Source: Snodgrassella alvi_G
GTDB taxonomy: Bacteria; Pseudomonadota; Gammaproteobacteria; Burkholderiales; Neisseriaceae
Assembly: GCA_946478525.1 (NCBI GenBank)
Contig: CAMLCH010000024.1
Coordinates: forward strand, 1 to 40,515
Reading direction: 5' to 3'
DNA: 40,515 nt
Part shown: positions 25,828 to 34,317 of the stretch, in pieces
Numbering within the stretch: position 1 is the first letter of the stretch
Layout: every line of letters starts with the position of its first letter
Position numbers and translations under genes: made by a program
The notes under the pieces: model-generated
The model's input: only the letters and a program-made list of their open reading frames with translations
Told to the model about the DNA's origin: nothing
Database searches by the model: none

Positions 25828-26019
25828 ATGACAACACTCAAACCATCTATTATCACGATTACTGCACCGGATTTACCCTTAATCTGTACAGGTCCTGAAC
25901 ATGAAACATGGAATGGTCATCCTCGCGTGTTTTTGCCCATTCAGTCCAACAGCAATATTCAGTGTCCATATTGCAGTACCCAATATCATTTTAAAGGAAT
26001 ACTGGTAGAACATCATTAA
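25828..26019 (+). CDS. Zinc-finger (zf-CHCC/NDUFS6-like) small protein
   Basis: A 63-residue protein from the ATG at 25828 (MTTLKPSIITIT), with ACGGGA before it; the longer frame upstream is spurious. Metal ligands: C21 (LICTGP), H31 (GHPRVFLPI), then the CPYC pair (QCPYCSTQYHF). This Cys-His-Cys-Cys pattern is the zf-CHCC family related to the NDUFS6 subunit of complex I. Homologues are common in beta- and gammaproteobacteria, near metabolic genes, without a settled role. It lies upstream of trxB but is separated by 135 bases. Confidence 0.82.
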   Translation: MTTLKPSIITITAPDLPLICTGPEHETWNGHPRVFLPIQSNSNIQCPYCSTQYHFKGILVEHH

Positions 26020-26154
26020 TTCTGGTGATACTAAATTAATATGTAATTTATATTCATAACTTCAATTAAAGTGTTGTTTAAGCAGCAGCGCGTATATGCT
26101 ACAGTATGCAGCATTTAGCTGAATTCAGATAGATTAAAGTAACAAGGAAATATC

Positions 26155-27111
26155 ATGAGTGAAACCAAACACAGCCGTTTAATTATTCTTGGTTCTGGTC
26201 CAGCTGGCTATACTGCTGCCGTTTATGCAGCCAGAGCTGGTCTTAAACCAACACTCATTACCGGACTGGCTCAAGGCGGGCAACTAATGACAACGACAGA
26301 AGTAGATAACTGGCCAGCGGATTTTGAAGGAGTACAAGGACCAGAGTTGATGCAACGCTTTCAGGCCCATGCTGAGCGATTTGGCACGGAAATGATTTTT
26401 GATCATATTAACCAAGTTGATTTACAGCATCGCCCGTTTACCCTGATCGGCGATCTTGGTACCTATAGCTGTGATGCGCTCATCATTGCAACCGGGGCCT
26501 CGGCAAAATATCTGGGATTACAAAGCGAAGAAAAATTTGCCGGCAGAGGTGTCTCTGCATGTGCAACCTGTGATGGCTTTTTCTATAAAGATCAGGATGT
26601 CGCTGTCGTGGGTGGGGGCAATACAGCAATTGAAGAAGCCTTGTATTTATCTAATATTGCCAAAACCGTGATCCTGATACATCGTCGCGATACTTTCCGC
26701 GCTGAAAAAATAATGATTGAGAGACTGATGGAACGTGTTAACGCAGGCAAAATTATCTTACAGCTTAATGCGAGAATAGATGAAATTTTGGGAGACGAAA
26801 ATGGCGTTAATGCTGTTCGAGTTATTGATAATAATCAGCTTACCGAAATTATTGCTGTAAGTGGCGTATTTATTGCCATTGGCCATCAACCAAATACGGC
26901 CATATTTAAAGGTCAATTGGACATGGATGAAACAGGCTATTTGATTACCAAAGGTGGTAATGAGGGTAATATTGGCGCCACCAATATACCAGGTGTTTTT
27001 GCAGCAGGAGATGTAAAAGATCATATTTATCGTCAGGCTATTACCAGTGCCGCATCCGGATGTCAGGCCGCATTAGATGCTGATAGCTATTTGTCCGGCC
27101 TTAGCAATTAA
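26155..27111 (+). CDS. trxB: Thioredoxin-disulfide reductase
   Basis: A 318-residue flavoenzyme. FAD-binding GSGPAGYTAA is at 13-22, the redox-active CATC at 136-139, the NADPH-binding GGGNTAIEEA at 153-162 and the C-terminal FAD motif GVFAAGDVKD near 280. It passes electrons from NADPH to thioredoxin in the cytoplasm. AAGGAAA precedes the ATG. There is no obvious terminator before fabI, which starts 152 bases later with its own likely promoter. Confidence 0.97.
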   Translation: MSETKHSRLIILGSGPAGYTAAVYAARAGLKPTLITGLAQGGQLMTTTEVDNWPADFEGVQGPELMQRFQAHAERFGTEMIFDHINQVDLQHRPFTLIGDLGTYSCDALIIATGASAKYLGLQSEEKFAGRGVSACATCDGFFYKDQDVAVVGGGNTAIEEALYLSNIAKTVILIHRRDTFRAEKIMIERLMERVNAGKIILQLNARIDEILGDENGVNAVRVIDNNQLTEIIAVSGVFIAIGHQPNTAIFKGQLDMDETGYLITKGGNEGNIGATNIPGVFAAGDVKDHIYRQAITSAASGCQAALDADSYLSGLSN

Positions 27112-27215
27112 AACCAATTATTATGTTTTAAACAACAGCATAAATCGAGCATTGACCAACTTTCTTTTAAAGCATCTACTCTAGCTTAACATTTCGCGTA
27201 AAAGTAAATTACGGT

Positions 27216-27221
27216 TATAAT
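27216..27221 (+). promoter_or_regulatory. -10 element of probable fabI promoter
   Basis: TATAAT lies 43 bases before the fabI ATG. The -35 is weak (TTCGCG at 17-base spacing), so an activator or other contacts may be needed. Confidence 0.35.
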
Positions 27222-27263
27222 GTACGTTTTATGATAAAAGCAAACCACTGCAAGGATATAACT

Positions 27264-28058
27264 ATGGGCTTTTTGCAAGGCAAAAAAATCCTTATTACTG
27301 GCATGATCTCCGACCGTTCTATCGCTTATGGCATTGCTAAAGCTTGCCATGATCAGGGAGCAGAGCTGGCATTTACCTATGTGGTCGATAAACTTGCCGA
27401 TCGCGTTCGTAAAATGGCAGCAGATTTCAATTCTGAACTGGTATTTCGCTGTGATGTTCAAAACGATGAAGAAATCAGCCAGTTATTTACAGATCTTGGT
27501 AAACACTGGTCACAACTGGATGGCTTAGTTCATGCGATCGCTTTTGCCCCAAAAGAAGCATTATCTGGTGACTTTCTTGATAGCATGACGCGTGAAGCAT
27601 TTATGACAGCACATGAAATTTCTGCCTATAGCTTACCTGCTCTGGCTAAAGCTGCTCGCCCATTAATGACTGGACATAATAGTGCTATTGTTGCCCTGAC
27701 CTATCTGGGTGCTGTTCGCGCTATTCCCAACTACAATGTAATGGGTATGGCAAAAGCTTCGCTGGAAGCCGGTATCCGCTTTACTGCCGCCTGTCTGGGA
27801 CAAGAAGGTATTCGTTGTAATGGTATTTCGGCTGGTCCGATTAAAACACTGGCAGCGTCTGGTATAGCCAATTTTAGTCGCTTACTGGCACATGTATCAG
27901 CACAGAATCCTATTCGTCGTAATATTTCTATTGATGAAGTCGGTAATACCGCTGCATTCCTGCTTTCAGATCTGGCATCTGGCATTACCGGGGAAATTAC
28001 TTACGTCGATGGTGGCTACAGCATCAATGCCTTAGGTGTACCTGAAGATTTAGATTAA
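27264..28058 (+). CDS. fabI: Enoyl-ACP reductase FabI
   Basis: A 264-residue short-chain reductase from the ATG at 27264 (MGFLQGKKILITG), preceded by AAGGAT. The NADH-binding start GMISDRSIAYG and the catalytic Tyr-x6-Tyr-x6-Lys residues are visible (Y147, Y157, K164: LTYLGAV and YNVMGMAK). ITYVDGGYS is at the end. It reduces enoyl-ACP in the last step of each fatty-acid elongation round and is the classical triclosan and isoniazid-type target. Monocistronic, with a strong terminator downstream. Confidence 0.97.
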   Translation: MGFLQGKKILITGMISDRSIAYGIAKACHDQGAELAFTYVVDKLADRVRKMAADFNSELVFRCDVQNDEEISQLFTDLGKHWSQLDGLVHAIAFAPKEALSGDFLDSMTREAFMTAHEISAYSLPALAKAARPLMTGHNSAIVALTYLGAVRAIPNYNVMGMAKASLEAGIRFTAACLGQEGIRCNGISAGPIKTLAASGIANFSRLLAHVSAQNPIRRNISIDEVGNTAAFLLSDLASGITGEITYVDGGYSINALGVPEDLD

Positions 28059-28089
28059 ACATAAATAAATCTATTTCGTTAAAAAAACT

Positions 28090-28122
28090 AAAGTTGCCGG
28101 ATGAATTTCCGGCAACTTTTTT
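28090..28122 (+). terminator. Intrinsic terminator of fabI
   Basis: AAAGTTGCCGG pairs with CCGGCAACTTT around a short loop, followed by a T-run. Confidence 0.92.
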
Positions 28123-28218
28123 ACATTGCAAAAATAAGCAATTGATTCCGTGAAAGAAACTAATCGCGCTACTATAAAAAGGCAAAATAATTAAACTAAT
28201 TAGAAACATGGAGTGAAT

Positions 28219-28668
28219 ATGAAATTTTTAGAAGAATTCAAAGCCTTTTTGTTACGTGGCAACGTCATTGATTTAGCAATTGGTATGGTAGTGGGTACTG
28301 CTTTTAGCAATATGGTTAAATCATTGGTCGATAATATAATTATGCCACCTATCGGATTACTGATAGGTGGCGTTGATTTTTCAAACCTCTTTATTACCTT
28401 ACGCCAAGGTTCAAAAGCGCCCGGCCCATATGAAACACTTGGCGCTGCACAGGCTGCCGGAGCTGTAACGCTGAACATTGGATTATTTGTTAATACTCTC
28501 ATAAGTCTGGTGATCATCGGGTTTGCGATATTTATGTTAGTAAAAGCCATCAATAAACTGCATAAAGCCCCTACCCCGAAAGCAACCACTAAACAGTGCC
28601 CTGAATGCTGCACTCAAATTCCAATTGCAGCCAAACGCTGCCCAAACTGCACTTCTGAGCTGAATTAG
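28219..28668 (+). CDS. mscL: Large-conductance mechanosensitive channel MscL with zinc-ribbon tail
   Basis: A 149-residue protein from ATG 28219, six bases after GGAG; the in-frame GTG at 28213 overlaps that site and is less likely. The family start KFLEEFKAFLLRGNVIDLAIG is clear. Membrane helix 1 is at about 14-45 and helix 2 at about 78-108. The usual C-terminal helical bundle is replaced or followed by a Cys4 ribbon: CPEC (127-130) and CPNC (141-144). MscL opens under membrane tension to vent solutes after osmotic downshock. The ribbon, seen in some MscL of this order, faces the cytoplasm and may bind zinc. A hairpin follows. Confidence 0.95.
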   Translation: MKFLEEFKAFLLRGNVIDLAIGMVVGTAFSNMVKSLVDNIIMPPIGLLIGGVDFSNLFITLRQGSKAPGPYETLGAAQAAGAVTLNIGLFVNTLISLVIIGFAIFMLVKAINKLHKAPTPKATTKQCPECCTQIPIAAKRCPNCTSELN

Positions 28669-28695
28669 GCCAAAAACTTATTTAATGAGTAAAAC

Positions 28696-28727
28696 CAACA
28701 GGGCTACCAGAGTTAACAGCCCTGTTG
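28696..28727 (+). terminator. Hairpin after mscL
   Basis: CAACAGGGCT pairs with AGCCCTGTTG, a 10-bp GC-rich stem with a 12-base loop. There is no T-run on the plus strand; TTTT follows on the minus strand. It probably marks the mRNA end. Confidence 0.6.
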
Positions 28728-29025
28728 ACTAAAATAAATACAATACTGCTATCAATATTAACCTATCAACTTCTACCTTCTTTGTTCAGTCAAAATCATA
28801 AATAAAGTTAATTGCCAAAATATTTATCTAGTTACGCAGCTTGCAACACATAAATTAATATAATAACAGACAATGGTTTACCTAAATAAATATGACAAAT
28901 AAATTTATAAAAGACCTTTCACTTTTTTAATATTTAAAAATAAATTATTTATTAATAGATCACCAACCTATTAAGATCGTATAATTAACTTCTGGCAAGT
29001 TGCCATCAACTTATCAGGATTTGTT
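28728..29025. other. AT-rich intergenic region upstream of the DHOD-like gene
   Basis: About 300 bases with no coding content recognised. The promoter of the following gene must lie here. Confidence 0.4.
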
Positions 29026-30087
29026 ATGCAAAATACTAGTGCTCCATTTTATGACCCGATGTTAAGTTACGAAGATAACTACGAACAGGGACCATTTGGT
29101 GCTTTCAGCCATAGTCCAGAATCTCCGGTTAGTCCCCTTCACACCAGTAAATTTTTAAATTTAGAAGTTAATCTTCCTTTCGGAATACCGGCAGGACCTT
29201 TATTAAATGCCAACTTCGTTAAAGCAGCATTTACCTATGGTTTTGATTTATGTGTTTACAAAACTGTCCGTACCAAAGCACATAAAAGCCACCCTCTACC
29301 TAATGTCCTGTCTATTCACCCCAAAGGCAAATTGTCGGCGAATCTCGATACCGTACTGGCGGATAAGAACTTCAATATGCCCATTTCCATTACCAATTCT
29401 TTCGGTGTACCTTCTTTCGACCCTGATATCTGGCAACCAGATATGGCCGAAGCGGTAAATGCAGCCAAGCACGGACAGTATGTTATTGGTAGTTTTCAGG
29501 GTACGCCCGGTAACAGCAGCACTATTGAAAAAGATTATGCTCAAGCTGCCATAATGGTTACCGAAACCGGTGCTCCTATTCTGGAAGCAAACCTTAGTTG
29601 TCCTAATGAAGGTGCCAACAAATTATTATGTTTTGATTTTGCTAAAGTAGAACGTCTGGCTAATGAAATCAAAATAGCTGTACCTGATAAACCATTACTG
29701 TTGAAACTGGCTTATTTTGCTAATGACGAAGACATCTTACCATTGCTGAAAAAACTGGATGGTGTCGTAGATGGTTACAGCACCATTAACACCTTATCCG
29801 CATACCCAATTGACGAACATGGCCAACCTGCACTAGGGAAAGAAAGACCTAATGGTGGTATTTGTGGAGATGCTATTCGCTGGGCTGGCTTGGATATGGT
29901 GCAAAGACTGGCCAGATTAAGGGAGCAATTGAATCACCATTTCACCATTATTGGTGTAGGCGGAGTGAGTTCAGCAGAACATTATCAGCAATACCGTGCT
30001 GCCGGAGCAGATGCAGTTATGAGCGCCACCGGTGCAATGTGGGATCCAAATTTAGCTTTTGAAATAAAACGAACTTTAAACGTCTGA
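29026..30087 (+). CDS. Dihydroorotate dehydrogenase family protein (class-1-like)
   Basis: A 353-residue flavin TIM-barrel protein of the DHO_dh family. There is no N-terminal membrane helix, so it is cytoplasmic. Glycine-rich FGIPAGPLLNA is at 52-62. The motif NLSCPN (189-194) places cysteine, Cys192, where class 1 enzymes have it and class 2 (E. coli PyrD) has serine. IIGVGGVSSAEHY and AGADAVMSATGAMWDP near the end bind FMN phosphate. Class 1 enzymes oxidise dihydroorotate with fumarate or NAD. An unusual N-terminal 40 residues (FYDPMLSYEDNYEQGPFG) suggests a distinct subfamily, so a non-pyrimidine substrate remains possible. Monocistronic with a strong terminator. Confidence 0.82.
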   Translation: MQNTSAPFYDPMLSYEDNYEQGPFGAFSHSPESPVSPLHTSKFLNLEVNLPFGIPAGPLLNANFVKAAFTYGFDLCVYKTVRTKAHKSHPLPNVLSIHPKGKLSANLDTVLADKNFNMPISITNSFGVPSFDPDIWQPDMAEAVNAAKHGQYVIGSFQGTPGNSSTIEKDYAQAAIMVTETGAPILEANLSCPNEGANKLLCFDFAKVERLANEIKIAVPDKPLLLKLAYFANDEDILPLLKKLDGVVDGYSTINTLSAYPIDEHGQPALGKERPNGGICGDAIRWAGLDMVQRLARLREQLNHHFTIIGVGGVSSAEHYQQYRAAGADAVMSATGAMWDPNLAFEIKRTLNV

Positions 30088-30104
30088 TCTAACCATTGGC
30101 TGAT

Positions 30105-30133
30105 TAAACCGCGCCTTGCATAGCGCGGTTTTT
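30105..30133 (+). terminator. Intrinsic terminator after the DHOD-like gene
   Basis: AAACCGCGC pairs with GCGCGGTTT around a seven-base loop and is followed by more T. Confidence 0.92.
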
Positions 30134-30193
30134 AACATTTAAATCGATATAAATCTTTCATGATGATAAAATTAATTTCTTGTAATGTTTTTA

Positions 30194-30451
30194 TCATTGC
30201 GTAATTACTGAATTTAAACAAATAGTGTCACCATAATCTCCAGAAGAATCAGTAGGGGCAAAATTTCTGGCATATATAGATACATCACAGGTGTCAGCAA
30301 TGATAAATTTTCCAAAGAATATAAGTACGTATAAATTGATATAAGCAAATAGATATTTTTTGATTTTGATAATCAATTTGAGTTTTAAAATTTGCGGTAT
30401 TTTGTCAAACAATTTATCCGATCTCTGGAATCCGTACAGAATTATTCCCAA
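30194..30451 (-). CDS. Possible small membrane-protein remnant
   Basis: An open frame of 85 codons on the minus strand with only a TTG start. It contains a hydrophobic stretch (INLYVLIFFGKFIIAD) followed by a polar tail with two Cys (DTCDVSIYARNFAPTDSSG, DTICLNS). The frame is open a few codons further upstream (RYANIY), as in the end of a longer, truncated protein. No family is recognised. It could be the 3' scrap of a transferred gene next to the EndoV-like gene, or chance. Confidence 0.3.
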   Translation of the reverse strand: MGIILYGFQRSDKLFDKIPQILKLKLIIKIKKYLFAYINLYVLIFFGKFIIADTCDVSIYARNFAPTDSSGDYGDTICLNSVITQ

Positions 30452-30598
30452 GTAAATATTGGCGTATCGACTAGTAAACTAATACACTACATATAAATTC
30501 CATGTATTAGCGTAAATTTTTGTATCCTTTGCCTGTCTCAAATGGGTAAATTAGATACATACAGATTCGGTTGGCTACCATACACCCTGTCGTCAAAT

Positions 30599-31105
30599 TT
30601 AAATAGTTTTTGTTTGCTGATCTAATCGGCTCAGCAAGGTTGGTATTCTGAATTGGCCATGCATACATTTAATATTGTCTGCGGCAATATCTAAATTTAG
30701 GCCAGCTGAAGTAATAAACAATGGTTTTTTACTCTGCCCCCTGAAAATTTTTTTTACATATTGATTTTCATTAGGATGGAATGAACTTTTTGCTACACCA
30801 ATTACAATTTTATGCTTACCTAAATAATCATATAAATGTAAACCCAGTCCTGGCTTCCCTCTTTCATCAAGATGCACATACCCATCTATAATGATTTCTG
30901 TAACTTCATTTAAATCAATTTTATCCAGTAAATTAATAATACAGGGTAATTCTCGTTTGAAAAAATTACCTGATTCATATGGCATAATATCTTGACAATG
31001 AGACAAAATAATTTTTTCTTCGTGATTATCGCGCCAATCCTTAAATAATATTCCTACTGTTTTAGCTTTATTTTCATAATAATAAACATCTATAGCGAGT
31101 TTCAT
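30599..31105 (-). CDS. Endonuclease V-like protein, short, catalytic His absent
   Basis: A protein of 168 residues from ATG 31105 (MKLAIDVYYYE); a TTG two codons upstream is weaker. The order of blocks follows endonuclease V: the first Asp in LAIDVYY (D6), PYESGNFFKRELP with Glu at 52, and the second Asp in IIIDGYVHLDERGKPGLG (D74), then IVIGVAKSS. These align with D43, E89 and D110 of E. coli Nfi. Near the end, ITSAGLNLDIAADNI takes the place of the GHRVSLDTA block, so the His214 equivalent is missing. EndoV nicks DNA or RNA beside deoxyinosine/inosine. Shortness (family about 220) and the lost His suggest altered or other activity. It is AT-rich and isolated. Confidence 0.72.
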   Translation of the reverse strand: MKLAIDVYYYENKAKTVGILFKDWRDNHEEKIILSHCQDIMPYESGNFFKRELPCIINLLDKIDLNEVTEIIIDGYVHLDERGKPGLGLHLYDYLGKHKIVIGVAKSSFHPNENQYVKKIFRGQSKKPLFITSAGLNLDIAADNIKCMHGQFRIPTLLSRLDQQTKTI

Positions 31106-31111
31106 ATGCAA

Positions 31112-31433
31112 TTTATCAATTTCGTTATTAAATCTAAACCGTCATTTCTGTAACTAATATTAAATTTTCAATTTAACAAAATCATTTTTTTGTTGTAAAA
31201 CAAAATCTAAACTGTTTATATAATTCTAAACCGTCTTTGTATTATAGCTTAGAAAGCTTATCATTTTTCTTAAAGCTTACAAAGATATATTCAACGTCTT
31301 AATACAAATTCATATTAACTTTTTACTAATTAGTTATTTAACCATATAAAATTTAGCAAAGACTTCGATAATCCAGTCAAATTCGGTACAATTAGCTACA
31401 TTGCTCTTAAATCAACACTGCACTTTGGTTCAC
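31112..31433. other. AT-rich intergenic stretch between divergent genes
   Basis: No gene or clear hairpin is seen. It must contain the divergent promoters of the EndoV-like gene and rlmJ. Confidence 0.4.
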
Positions 31434-32282
31434 ATGCTAAGTTATCGTCACGCTTTTCACTCCGGCAATCATGCCGACATCCTCAAACATTATAGCCTGA
31501 TGAGTGTACTGGAATATTTCCAGCACAAAGATAAAGCATATTGTTATATTGATACCCATGCCGGAGCAGGATTGTACGATCTTAGTAGTGATGAAGCGCA
31601 AAAAGTTGGTGAATACCAAAATGGTATCCAAAAAATCCTCACCAGCGACAATTTACCACCTTGTTTGCAACATTTCCGCCAATTAGTTTCTGAATCTTTA
31701 CCGCAAAACAATAATCTGTATTGTGGATCTCCATGGCTAGCACAAGCATTATCGCGTGAACAAGATCGCCTACGGCTATTTGAGCTACATCCAGCTGATG
31801 CCGAATTATTGCGTCAGAATATGCGGCAAATAAAATCCCCCAATCGTGCGCAGGTATTTTGTGATAATGGCTTCAAAGGATTATTATCTATGCTACCACC
31901 GCCCAGTCGCCGAGCTGTTGTATTAATAGATCCGCCCTATGAACTGAAACAGGACTATCAGCAGGTAATCGACACACTGAAGTCTGCATTAAAAAAATTT
32001 GCTGCAGGTTGTTATATCATCTGGTATCCCTGTCTGAATCGAACTGAAAGCCAACAGCTTCCACACAATTTACAGAAACTATCTCCGCAAAATTATCTTC
32101 AGGCCGAATTATATGTACAAGCTCCTCGAGCAGATGGATTTGGCATGCATGGCAGTGGTATATTTATCATCAATCCACCTTATACATTGCCACAAACACT
32201 ATCTGAAGCCTTACCAGCTTTAGTTAAACTGTTAGGACAATACAAAAATGCGCATTTTAATCTGCAATTTGCAATCGCTTAA
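31434..32282 (+). CDS. rlmJ: 23S rRNA A2030 N6-methyltransferase RlmJ
   Basis: A 282-residue protein from the ATG at 31434 (MLSYRHAFHSGNHADILKH), the highly conserved RlmJ start; the ORF's upstream TTG adds eleven unrelated residues. The SAM region YCYIDTHAGAGLYDL is at 36-50 and the catalytic DPPY at 166-169 (VLIDPPYEL). It methylates N6 of A2030 in 23S rRNA. The ribosome site before the ATG is poor. fbp follows 102 bases later. Confidence 0.95.
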   Translation: MLSYRHAFHSGNHADILKHYSLMSVLEYFQHKDKAYCYIDTHAGAGLYDLSSDEAQKVGEYQNGIQKILTSDNLPPCLQHFRQLVSESLPQNNNLYCGSPWLAQALSREQDRLRLFELHPADAELLRQNMRQIKSPNRAQVFCDNGFKGLLSMLPPPSRRAVVLIDPPYELKQDYQQVIDTLKSALKKFAAGCYIIWYPCLNRTESQQLPHNLQKLSPQNYLQAELYVQAPRADGFGMHGSGIFIINPPYTLPQTLSEALPALVKLLGQYKNAHFNLQFAIA

Positions 32283-32384
32283 ATAAATATTCATCTGCCC
32301 TATCTTAAATAAAATTATTTGACAAATAACCTACTTTTCTTCGTCAAGTTATAATCACACCTCTTCTAATATGGGAGCATTAGC

Positions 32385-33365
32385 GTGTCCGTACTATTAA
32401 ATGACTATCTCCAGCAACAGCAACAAATTCACGACTTACCGCCCAACCTGACGGCTACCCTACTTAGTATCAGTGAAGCGTGTCTACAAATCAATCAAGC
32501 AGTGCGCTTAGGAGCATTGGATAATATTCTTGGCAGCGCTCGTACTGGCAATATACAAGGTGAAGAGCAAAAAAAACTGGATGTCATTTCCAACCAAATT
32601 TTAATCAATACCCTATGTGCTCAGTCTGCTGTTGCCGGACTGGCTAGTGAAGAGGAAGACACATTTGTCAGTGCCAATTCTAACGGACAGTATTTAGTAT
32701 TATTCGATCCATTAGACGGTAGTTCAAATATTGACGTTAACATATCTATTGGTACCATTTTTTCTGTTCTGCCAAAACCTGTTGGTGAATTAACCACAGC
32801 AAGCTTTTTACAATCTGGTCGTCAACAGCTGGCGAGCGGTTATGTGCTTTATGGCCCACAAACTATTCTTGTATTGACTGTAAAACATGGTATAGCCATG
32901 TTTACTCTGAATAAAAATAACCAGTTTCAACTAACTCAGGAAAATACCCAAATTCCTGTTCAGACAGCCGAATTTGCCATTAATATGTCTAATCAACGCC
33001 ATTGGCAGGCACCGATGCAGGAGTATATAGCTGAATTATTAGCCGGAAAAACTGGGACACGGGGTAAAGACTACAATATGCGCTGGGTCGCATCTATGGT
33101 TGCAGAAGTGCATCGTATATTAATACGCGGAGGTATATTTACTTACCCGCAAGACCAACGTGACCCTTCCAAACCGGGTAAATTGCGACTTATGTATGAA
33201 GCAAATCCCATGAGTTTACTGATTGAACAAGCCGGTGGTGTCGCTACCAATACCAGAGAAAATATTCTTGATATACAACCTGATCAATTGCATCAGCGTG
33301 TTGCCGTAGTACTTGGAAGTAAAGCAGAAGTAGACTACATTACTGCCAAGCATCAGAATTATTAA
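32385..33365 (+). CDS. fbp: Fructose-1,6-bisphosphatase class 1
   Basis: A 326-residue sugar phosphatase starting at GTG 32385, with GGGAGC upstream. The metal-binding motif DPLDGSSNID is at 108-117 (class 1 signature), with an acidic SEEEDTF just before it (88-94) and YEANPMSLLIEQAGG near the end. It converts fructose 1,6-bisphosphate to fructose 6-phosphate in gluconeogenesis, cytoplasmic and Mg-dependent. Its presence fits growth on organic acids, as expected for an organism also relying on the TCA cycle (acnB in this window). A cyclophilin gene follows by 47 bases. Confidence 0.97.
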   Translation: MSVLLNDYLQQQQQIHDLPPNLTATLLSISEACLQINQAVRLGALDNILGSARTGNIQGEEQKKLDVISNQILINTLCAQSAVAGLASEEEDTFVSANSNGQYLVLFDPLDGSSNIDVNISIGTIFSVLPKPVGELTTASFLQSGRQQLASGYVLYGPQTILVLTVKHGIAMFTLNKNNQFQLTQENTQIPVQTAEFAINMSNQRHWQAPMQEYIAELLAGKTGTRGKDYNMRWVASMVAEVHRILIRGGIFTYPQDQRDPSKPGKLRLMYEANPMSLLIEQAGGVATNTRENILDIQPDQLHQRVAVVLGSKAEVDYITAKHQNY

Positions 33366-33412
33366 CCTTATCGGGTACGAACCCTTATCCATTCAATCAT
33401 CAGGAGATGAAC

Positions 33413-33904
33413 ATGATTAAATTAACCACCAATTTTGGTGTTATCAGTATAGAACTTGATCATAATAAAGCGCCCAAAACAGCAGCAAATTTTGAGCAAT
33501 ATGTCAAAGAAGGCTTCTATGATGGTACCATATTCCATCGGGTTATTGATAATTTTATGATTCAGGGTGGTGGTTTTGACCAGAATATGCAGCAAAAACC
33601 TACTCATGAGCCGATTGAAAATGAAGCTAAAAATGGATTGAAAAACGATCGTTATACCATTGCTATGGCACGAACTATGCAACCCCATTCTGCCAGCTCT
33701 CAATTTTTTATCAATGTAAAGGATAATGACTTTCTCAACCATACCGCACCTGACATGCACGGCTGGGGCTATGCAGTTTTTGGAAAAGTTGTAGAAGGAC
33801 AGGATGTAGTCGACAAAATCAAGACCGTTAAAACCGGTAATCGTGCCGGCCATCAAGATGTACCAGTTGAAAATGTCATCATAGAAAAAGCGGAAATCGT
33901 TTAA
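33413..33904 (+). CDS. ppiB: Peptidyl-prolyl cis-trans isomerase (cyclophilin, PpiB-type)
   Basis: A 163-residue cyclophilin from ATG 33413 (MIKLTTNFGVISIEL). The ATG six bases upstream touches the GGAG ribosome site, so the second is the real start. The core blocks are FHRVIDNFMIQGGGFD, then ARTMQPHSASSQFFINVKDN and WGYAVFGKVVEGQDVVD, including the conserved Arg, Phe and Gln of the active site. No signal peptide, so it is the cytoplasmic type. It speeds proline isomerisation in folding proteins. Probably co-transcribed with fbp, ending at the hairpin. Confidence 0.93.
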   Translation: MIKLTTNFGVISIELDHNKAPKTAANFEQYVKEGFYDGTIFHRVIDNFMIQGGGFDQNMQQKPTHEPIENEAKNGLKNDRYTIAMARTMQPHSASSQFFINVKDNDFLNHTAPDMHGWGYAVFGKVVEGQDVVDKIKTVKTGNRAGHQDVPVENVIIEKAEIV

Positions 33905-33913
33905 AAGTTCAAG

Positions 33914-33943
33914 AGACAGATAAATCAATTATCTGTCTTTTTT
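33914..33943 (+). terminator. Intrinsic terminator of the fbp-ppiB unit
   Basis: AGACAGAT pairs with ATCTGTCT around a nine-base loop (some inner A-T pairing possible) and is followed by TTTTT. Confidence 0.85.
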
Positions 33944-34263
33944 AATATATTAAATTCAGGTATCATTTGCACCCAGTATTTTAGCCGTCGGCAAATCCGA
34001 GTAAATTGATTAATTTCATAGCATTAAAATTTCATATATACGAAATATACATAATAATTTAATTCCTACCTTATGATATGCAGTACAAATTTATAATATT
34101 GAATAAGCAAAATAATAAACATTAGTTTCCTAATAATCGGCAACAACATATTGATAATGGTCTACAGCAAAATAAATATTCGCCAAGTTAACTTCAATAT
34201 ACAATTTCAAATTGTAAACTAGACAATATTTTTAGCTTATTTTTTATAAATATTTATTACAAA
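33944..34263. other. AT-rich intergenic stretch between two terminators
   Basis: Lies between convergent units. No ORF, repeat or structure was recognised. Confidence 0.4.
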
Positions 34264-34298
34264 ATAAAACCCCGTCAGTTTTGAAACATTGACGGGGT
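34264..34298 (-). terminator. Intrinsic terminator of the lipoprotein gene
   Basis: On the minus strand ACCCCGTCA pairs with TGACGGGGT, followed by TTTATTTT. It lies 20 bases after the lipoprotein stop. Confidence 0.88.
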
Positions 34299-34317
34299 AA
34301 TATCTCTTACAAACATT

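Noticed and set aside
33422..33928. 168-codon ORF antisense to the cyclophilin gene
   Set aside because: Cys/Phe/Ile-rich translation with no family resemblance, lying wholly across a certain gene and its terminator.
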